The notes under the pieces: model-generated | The model's input: only the letters and a program-made list of their open reading frames with translations | Told to the model about the DNA's origin: nothing | Databases searched by the model: none | In this document: piece by piece, positions 57,981 through 64,000 of the stretch | Layout of the letters: every line of letters begins with the position of its first letter | Numbering within the stretch: position 1 is the first letter of the stretch | Assembly: GCA_946122785.1 (NCBI GenBank) | Contig: CAMGYJ010000002.1 | Location: forward strand, 71,142,724-71,206,723 | Direction: 5' to 3' | Origin: Linum tenue | Taxonomy: Eukaryota > Streptophyta > Magnoliopsida > Malpighiales > Linaceae | DNA: 64,000 nucleotides | Position numbers and translations under genes: made by a program

Positions 57981-59524
57981 TGGCTATGGGCGGGGTGCGA
58001 GATTATAAGGGAGAGCGAAGAGGGCTCGAGGCAAAAATTAAACCCTCGCTCGCTGTTTCCACTGCCGCGACCGAAAGGAAACTGAGCTGGACCTACCTTC
58101 TCTAGAAAACTGTGGCTATCAAATAGTGTGAGACTGTGAGTGAGTGATACTCTTGCTTGAGAGTGAGCTGTGAGAACTGGACGAGATGAATAGTCATTTT
58201 ATTATGTTTTTTCCCTTTACTTTTCCTTTTTTGTTTTAATAGCTCGTTCTCCAACTCGATAAAAATTCGTTTGATTTAATAAAAGCTCGATTAACGATCT
58301 TCCTTTTATAAATTTATTTCATTAGCCACTGCTGCAACTCTGTAGCTGTGGACTCTGGCCTGAGGGTTGTGGTGAAAATTGTAAGAGGAAATTACTACAC
58401 CAGAAATCGGGGGCTTTGATGAGTTATGCCGTACGGGTGTGCAACAGTTCGATTCGATCAAATCTATGAGAACTGTGGTCCATTAGTGAAATACATATTA
58501 GGATTAAATATCAAACCATCATTGTATTCGGTCCATTTGATCTGATTTGGTTCATGTTTTCTTAAATAATTATAAAATTCATAGGACCAATGACCGAACC
58601 ACACAATACTCGGGTTCGATATGGTCTGGTCCAAACGTTGGGTTAGTTCGGTGTGGTTTGGTACGGACCAGACCATTGCCCACCCCTGCAAATGAGCAAA
58701 GTTGCTCGCCGCTCAACGTTCTATTGAGAAAAATTCTCATCTAACACTTGTTTTGTTTAATAACAAGTCGAATTTGAACTAAACATTGTTCAACTCGCTA
58801 TGCTCGTAAGCTAATTCGACTCAGTGGCTTGATGAAGTCAACTGGTGAGCTACATCGTTTTGAGCTACGAGTTGACTTGACAGTGTGACTAGCGAGGCAC
58901 CTCAACTAGGAGCTTATGAGCGAATCAATTGATAGCTAATGAATTGATATATTGATAGTTCATATAATAAGTTTTGTAGATTATATGCACCACCACATAT
59001 GATATTTAAAACAGAGCGAGCTAATATATCTCACGTACAATATAAAAGAAAAATTATGTATTATAAATTGATTAGATACTAATTACCATTAAATAAATGA
59101 TGTGCACCATTGAAACTTATGAACTAAACAATATGATATCAAAGCTCGAGTCGATCTTACGAGTTGATTGATGAGTCGAGTGAACATTAATAAAACAAAT
59201 CGTCAAATCCACTCTAACCAGAATCCGCTCTTCAAAAATTTGGAGAACTTTGATGAATTTCTCCATCACCATTTACTCACGGACAGCACAAGATGGTGCA
59301 AAAGCTCCAGATGGAGAGGTTTTGGCAAGGTTTTGACTATCGAGAACCGGAAATGAATGATAACTTCCACAATTCGAAGGGTTAAACCATTAAGTCAAAT
59401 CACAGAGAAAAATCAGCAACATTTTGCAGACAGGAACAGAAGTTCATAGTTCGCTTACAAACAATACGATCACAAGGAATCAACTGGCGATTTTTCGAAC
59501 ACACCAGGAAAGCAAAGAGCAAGT
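57981..59524. other. MSI4 upstream region and decayed repeats
   Basis: The MSI4 promoter and leader lie in about 57981-58200. At about 58447-58687 a segment runs from GGGTGTGCAACAGTTCG to CCATTGCCCACCCC with ACGGACC and TGGTCC words, a hAT-MITE style, but no target duplication was found. From 58745 to 59170 the sequence resembles the GAGCTC-rich repeat at 7390-7770. No gene was seen. Confidence 0.45.
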
Positions 59525-61201
59525 TCAACGATATGGTGGGACACCGATGAGCGACTCCATCCCACTCAGTTGATGGTTCAAGAACTTGTACACTGATTCA
59601 GTTGTTGTGGCTGCTATCCTGACTACAACTCCCACACCCTGTGTTGATTGATAGAGAGCAGCGAGGCTCAGCGAACCACATGGAATAAGGAAAGAGAAAG
59701 ATTCACAGCAATGTTGGAAACCACGAGGTCAGTACCGATACATACCTTGGGACCAAATGGACTGCAAGAAGCAACGAGTTGCGGCTTGTTATTAAAGGCG
59801 CTGCTGGAATTCGGTTTGGCATGGTTGCTGCTGGCTCTCACGCCAGAGTAAGGCATATGCAGTTGGTCAGACATCAACCTTTTTACACTTTCTTGGACTT
59901 GGTTTTGGATGTTCTTCAACTTGGGCCTACAGAAACTCATATTATCAGCACAACAGTTTCTCCAATATATGGCATCAGCCATCCAGGGAGAAGAACACAT
60001 ATAAGTGATCGCTTTAATACCCCAAGATTACGATCATTGCAATGACTTGGTAGTCCAGCATGCGGTCTGCAATACTTGAGATGCTTCCTTGTTCCAGCAA
60101 TACCTATAGATACACGAATCATCATTCAAAAACACGAGTAGCATATCGCTAATACAATGAATACTGAACTTAGAGAACGATTGAACTACCGAGTCAACAA
60201 ACAAGGGCCGATCATCGTCATCAACCAAGAGTATCTGGTTGGTGCTCTTATAAAGCTGGAATTCCCACTTCTCCCCGCTCTCATGTCGCCCGCTTGTAAT
60301 CCAGTCCACAAGTAGCAAGCTGCTAGAGTTTGCAACAACTCTGAACACTTGTTTCTGAGCATATCTCGCCGTCGAAAAACAGGTGACTGGATCAGGAATC
60401 ACTACCAAAAGGGCATCACTCCCTATCCTTGCCTACTGCATAATAAACATAAAAGACACCCACCATCACATAAACAGCAACACCATCATCATCAAGCCAG
60501 CCATTCAACACAAACCACTATTGCATATGCATTAACAAACCACCAATTAAAATGCAAAAACATGGAAACATTCTGAGAGTTACCTCCAGCAGCTGTTCAG
60601 AACATCTGGACCCCAGGGACTTGTAAACCTAGGTTTAACATCAAGCAAAACTCAAGCCAAAACCCAGCTCTGATTATACTTTGAAACCAAAAGCATTACT
60701 CTCTACCAACCTTGGTGGATGCTTGGGTGGTTAACACAGCTGTGCAGCCATTTCCAACGAAAAATTCACAAGATATACGGTCACCCTTCACCAATTAAGT
60801 CATATTATCAAACCCTCGTCAGAAAAAGCTTCAAACTTTTTGTTCTTCTGTAAGCAGAACCCAAGTGGGAGAAAGTAACATACAGAGTTAAGTAAGAGAA
60901 GCAGCAGCGTACAGAAACAATACCGCCACCATAGGTGAGTGCGTAAATCCACACAGCATCGGTCCCTGCAGAACCCACCTGAGCCAAATCCAACAACAAC
61001 AAAAAGAGCAGAACAGATCATGAAAAGAAAACCCCAAAAACGGATGGTTGCAGGTGGGTTGGTCAACGAGCAAATTGGAAGAAGATTGAGATGAAGGGAA
61101 ACCTTATTGGGAAGGATAAATTTGAGAGGATACTTTGAGAAGGATCTTGTCACCGTCGATTTCCCTCCGACTCTTTCCACTGTCACTCTTCCTGTTTCCA
61201 T
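59525..61201 (-). CDS. URED: Urease accessory protein UreD
   Basis: UreD is a chaperone that, with UreF and UreG, loads nickel into apo-urease. Eight minus-strand exons: 61201-61103, 60978-60913, 60785-60711, 60628-60584, 60432-60190, 60103-60021, 59926-59746, 59638-59525; 301 residues, the normal plant length. Family blocks are intact: GKSTVTRSFSKYPLKFI near the start, VWIYALTYGGGIVSGD, CTAVLTTQASTKVYKSLG, LLVVIPDPVTCFSTA, LLLVDWITSGRHESGEKW, IADRMLDYQVIAM, and the C-terminal VVVRIAATTTESVY ending PPYR. The exon junctions fall inside conserved blocks and all keep frame. MSI4 lies upstream on the same strand with no sign of functional linkage. The next unit on plus begins within about 300 bp of this ATG, so the two may share a promoter. 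Confidence 0.95.
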
Positions 61202-61500
61202 CGTCTCCCACCGGCGAGTCGTTAGTTAATTTGACTCCTCTCGGAAAGGCGAGAAGAAGACAACTAATAAATACCAAAATTACGCAATCTAGTTATGCCC
61301 TAACAAGGGCACTTGTTAGGAGATGCTAACAGGGGCGGATCGGCCTCCACGTCGCCAAGCCTTTATCTATCGGTGGAGGAGAGAACGCGCCAGAAAGTGT
61401 GGGAATAGAGCCGATTTCATCGGCTGGGCAAAGCCCACAGCGGCTTGCGGGGCCCACTAATTCAAAAACCCAAAAAAATTACCCTAAACCCTACCCATTT
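61202..61500 (+). promoter_or_regulatory. Probable promoter with site II and telo-box motifs
   Basis: Between UreD and the next unit lie GGGGCCCAC (about 61449, site II-like) and ACCCTAAACCCT (61481, telo-box-like), a combination known from promoters of growth-related plant genes. A long TC-rich tract follows at about 61530-61560, fitting a plus-strand start. Function is inferred. Confidence 0.4.
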
Positions 61501-61599
61501 TCAGTTCTCCGCCAAATTAGTTTTCCCCTGCCTCTCTCTCCCTTTCTCTCTCCCTTTCCTCCTCTCCCAAACACAGACAAACGACCGCGCGGTGTAGCG

Positions 61600-61870
61600 A
61601 ACTCGGCGGCCACGAAGTCGGCGGCAGAGATCACGGCGGTAGCAAAGTCGGCGGCAGAGATCTCGGCGGCCGCGACGAAGCAGCAAACTCGGCGGCGGCG
61701 ACCTTACCGCGACGGAGTTCTCGGCGTCAGTGAAGCAGCGAAGTTGTAGATCTCGGCGGCGGCGACCTTACAGCGAACTCGGAGGTCTCGGCGGCGGCGA
61801 TCTCGGCGGCAGCGATCTTGTCGGCGGCGACGAAGCAGCGATCTCGGCGGCGGCGCTTTGCAGGGAACTC
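61600..61870 (+). repeat. GC-rich TCGGCGGC leader repeat
   Basis: Irregular tandem copies of words such as GATCTCGGCGGCGGCGA and AAGTCGGCGGCAGAGATC. Translation gives Ala/Arg/Thr-rich low complexity (the ORF at 61399-61749), which I regard as accidental. Confidence 0.8.
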
Positions 61871-62344
61871 GGGTTCTTGATCAAGTAAGGTTTCAAGCAT
61901 AGATCGTGGATATTAGTTTTCGATTGGACAGATTTGAGTTAGGGTTGCATGATTCGTTCTTCTGTGGGTTTTATTTCTGGGTTTTGTGGAATGGCTTTCT
62001 GTTTGTGTCGATATTTAGTTCTGTTTGTGCCGATATTAGTTTTGTTCGTGTCGATATTAGTTCTGTTTGTGCCGATATTAGTTCTGTTTGTATTGATATT
62101 GGTTTTGTTCGAGCATGATATCAGTTTTCACTTTCCTGGATAGTTGTTTTATTGGATCTGGGTATTTGTCTTTTCACTAGATCTGGGTTTTTCTTTTTCT
62201 GCGTTTTTTGAAGTTAAGGTTTCATGGATTTTACTAGATCTGGGTTTTTCTTTTTCTGCGTTTTTTGTATGAGTTTGATGGATTTGTTTTCTGGTAACTT
62301 AGATTTTGACTGGATTTGGGTTGCTTTCTTTTGTGGATTATGTG

Positions 62345-62905
62345 GATATGTTTTCTGGGTTTGTGGATGTGACTGGATCTGGGTCTGGGTTGCTTTGTTT
62401 ATGGATTTTGTGGATTTGATTGGATCTGGGTTGCTTTGTTTTCTGGGTTTTGTGGATATGTTTTGTGTGCGTTCCGATATTAGTTTTGTTCGGGCAGGAT
62501 ATCAGTTTTTAATTGCCTGGATAGTAGTTTGATATATCTGGATATTCTTACATTGATATTGTTTTTGGTTGACCATGATATCATTTGTGAATTGCCTAGA
62601 TAGTTGTTTGATATATTTGGATTATGCGGATATGTTTTCTGGGTTTGTGGATGTGACTGTATCTGGGTCTGGGTTGCTTTGTTTGTGGATTTGATTAGAT
62701 CTGGGTTGCTTTGTTTTTTTGGGTTTTGTGGATATGTTTTGTGTGCGTTCCGATATTAGTTCTTTTCGGGCAGGATATCAGTTTTTAATTGCATGGATAG
62801 TTGTTTGATATATCTGGATATTCCTACATTGATATTGGTTTTGGTCGACCATGATATCTTTTGTGAATTGCCTGGATAGTTGTTTGATATATTTGGATAT
62901 GACTT
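62345..62905 (+). repeat. 284-bp tandem duplication
   Basis: A unit starting GATATGTTTTCTGGGTTTGT at 62345 recurs at 62629 with a few changes. It contains GGATCTGGGT, one GATATTAGT motif and GGATAGTTGTTTGATATAT. It lies wholly inside the putative leader intron. Confidence 0.85.
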
Positions 62906-63001
62906 GTTTGATATTACTTCTGATCGTTAGGGTATTCGTTATGTGGAGTCCAGCTATTGATTAGCTAATGTCAGGATATTCTACTCGGCAGGGAAATCAT
63001 A

Positions 63002-63172
63002 ATGACAAGAACTAAATCAACTGCAATGAGGACCACATCAGAAGGCGAAACCTTTAGGCCTAAATGTGCCAAACAACAACAACAAAATGAGGACCAAGAA
63101 ATTGAGGATGAAGAAAGTGATGACCAAGACGATGAGGGAAAAGGAAGAAAAGTTTATTTTAGATTTGTGTAG
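63002..63172 (+). CDS. Hypothetical 56-residue acidic protein
   Basis: The frame opens MTRTKSTAMRTTSEGETFRP, has a QQQQ run, then an acidic stretch of Glu and Asp (about residues 30-45) and ends KGRKVYFRFV. No domain is recognised. The MTRTK start is like the opening of several plant transposon-encoded proteins and, superficially, histone H3, but homology is not claimed. It is the only plausible frame after the putative leader intron. It could be a truncated transposon protein. Confidence 0.3.
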   Translation: MTRTKSTAMRTTSEGETFRPKCAKQQQQNEDQEIEDEESDDQDDEGKGRKVYFRFV

Positions 63173-64000
63173 TGTGATATTGGTTTGTAAAACTGAACTT
63201 AGGGTTAGATAATATTTAGGGAAAGATGTTGGTTTGTAGCAAAATGGATAATATTTTGTTAAATGTTGGATATAATTACCAACATAAATTCTCAAAAATA
63301 TAACGTAACCTCCGAGAAAAATATATGTCTTTATGTAGAATAATATCTTTAAAGCTCAGACTAATACTTTTTGTGTGCCAAAGTATATCCTGAAAGCCCA
63401 GACTAATATCCTCGATCTCTTTGCCTCTTCACGATTCTTCGGTTTGTTTTTCCCTTTAGTCATCAATTAAACACATTTAATCAATTACCCGCATTTAGCA
63501 ATCAATTAAACACATTTAATCCCTGTGAGGTCAAGATATTATCGAGGCGGCGAAAAGTCCAAAAGATGATCGACACTTTGGAGCAGCAATCCCACACTTG
63601 AACACGGAGGGCTTTGAGGGATATGATCAAAAATATTATCGAAAGTTTGGCCAAGCAAGACAACATTTGAACTATTCTTTTTTCATTTTGTGGTTGTACT
63701 TTTACGGATTTTAGATTATGAGATTGCAAAGTTGGAATGACACTGAATACTAGTTGTATCGCGATTTGTCGAAAAACGACTTTGTTTTGTTACGGATTTG
63801 TTTAAACTAAATATCAACACAAACAAACATAGATAAACACCATATAAAACAAATATCCAAACCAACCCAGACTAATATTCGACTTTGCAGACTAATATCC
63901 GTTCACAATAAAAAAAATGCCCACACCACCCAGACTAATATCTCACCGTTAAAGACTAATATCCGATGATATCATAATTAATATCGTCACCATGATAGAC
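63173..64000. other. Repeat-rich flank to window end
   Basis: A direct repeat CAATTAAACACATTTAATC occurs at about 63464 and 63502. Minus-strand ORFs (63038-63295, 63502-63729) show no family. AGACTAATATC motifs recur to the end of the window. Confidence 0.4.

Larger units (their letters stand above)
61500..63172 (+). other. Putative transcript with a long repeat-rich leader intron
   Basis: A leader exon of about 385 bp has many CGGCGGCG and ATCTCGGCGG repeats. A good donor, TCAA|GTAAGG, lies at 61885, and an acceptor CTCGGCAG at 62990 is placed 11 bases before an ATG. The 1106-bp intron would contain the GATATTAGT repeats. This pattern fits a plant gene with a leader intron, or the 5-prime end of a transposon gene. 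Splice sites are inferred and no protein family supports them. Confidence 0.35.
61906..63980. repeat. Inverted fields of a GATATTAGT motif
   Basis: From 61906 to about 62930 the motif YGATATTAGTT or a close variant occurs about ten times on plus (for example 62024, 62050, 62072, 62474, 62750). From 63357 to the window end the reverse form AGACTAATATCC occurs about six times. This mirror layout suggests subterminal repeats of one large element whose right end lies outside the window. The family is unknown to me. Confidence 0.6.

Noticed and set aside
58447..58687. Complete hAT MITE
   Set aside because: Ends GGGTGTGCAAC and GGGGTGGGCAA resemble a terminal pair, but the flanks share no 8-bp duplication, so it is kept only as a remnant.
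61399..61749. 116-residue ORF, Ala/Thr/Arg-rich
   Set aside because: It translates the CGGCGG leader repeat and ends inside it; no domain is seen.

Overview
This is a stretch of nuclear DNA from a flowering plant, almost certainly a eudicot. The genes carry many short GT-AG introns, the intergenic DNA is AT-rich and full of MITE-like elements, and every recognisable gene belongs to a plant family (chloroplast isoamylase, plant receptor kinase, HD-Zip II factor, FVE/MSI4, plant UreD). I could not name the species. All exon borders below were traced by hand from reading frame, splice signals and family alignment from memory; no search was run.

Layout. 1-9.2 kb is repeat-dominated: a hAT-like element at 29-691, a 221-bp tandem duplication, a complete 3.76-kb Mutator-like element (3041-6801, perfect 9-bp target duplication) carrying a plant-mobile-domain gene and a MURA-like fragment tail to tail, then a LINE remnant. 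9.2-39.4 kb holds four plus-strand genes: ISA3 isoamylase (18 exons), a CWF19L1/CCCH protein (10 exons, one U12-type AT-AC intron), an ALE2-like receptor kinase with a very long proline-rich ectodomain (16 exons), and TMEM258, an oligosaccharyltransferase subunit (4 exons). 40.4-61.2 kb holds four minus-strand genes: a CPYC glutaredoxin of C4 type, an HD-Zip II homeobox factor, MSI4/FVE, and the urease accessory protein UreD. TMEM258 and the glutaredoxin converge. Between the glutaredoxin and HD-Zip genes (42.6-48.6 kb) lies a cluster of elements: a 9-bp-TSD Mutator-like element in the glutaredoxin promoter, a shrunken hAT element with a transposase dimerisation remnant, a probable Pack-MULE holding a broken piece of an ERD7-like gene, and a hAT MITE. 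A related MITE sits 7 bp before the CWF19L1 start codon. From about 61.5 kb to the window end lies a poorly understood repeat-rich unit, possibly a transcript with a 1.1-kb leader intron and a 56-codon ORF.

The genes do not form one pathway: they serve starch breakdown, splicing/lariat handling, surface signalling, ER N-glycosylation, redox control, transcription, chromatin silencing and urease maturation. The CWF19L1-receptor kinase pair resembles the Arabidopsis neighbours At5g56900/At5g56890, as far as I recall, so that block is probably ancient. The most unusual items are the Mutator-like element with its palindrome arrays and mobile-domain gene, the AT-AC intron, the run of phase-1 exons in the receptor kinase, and the Pack-MULE.
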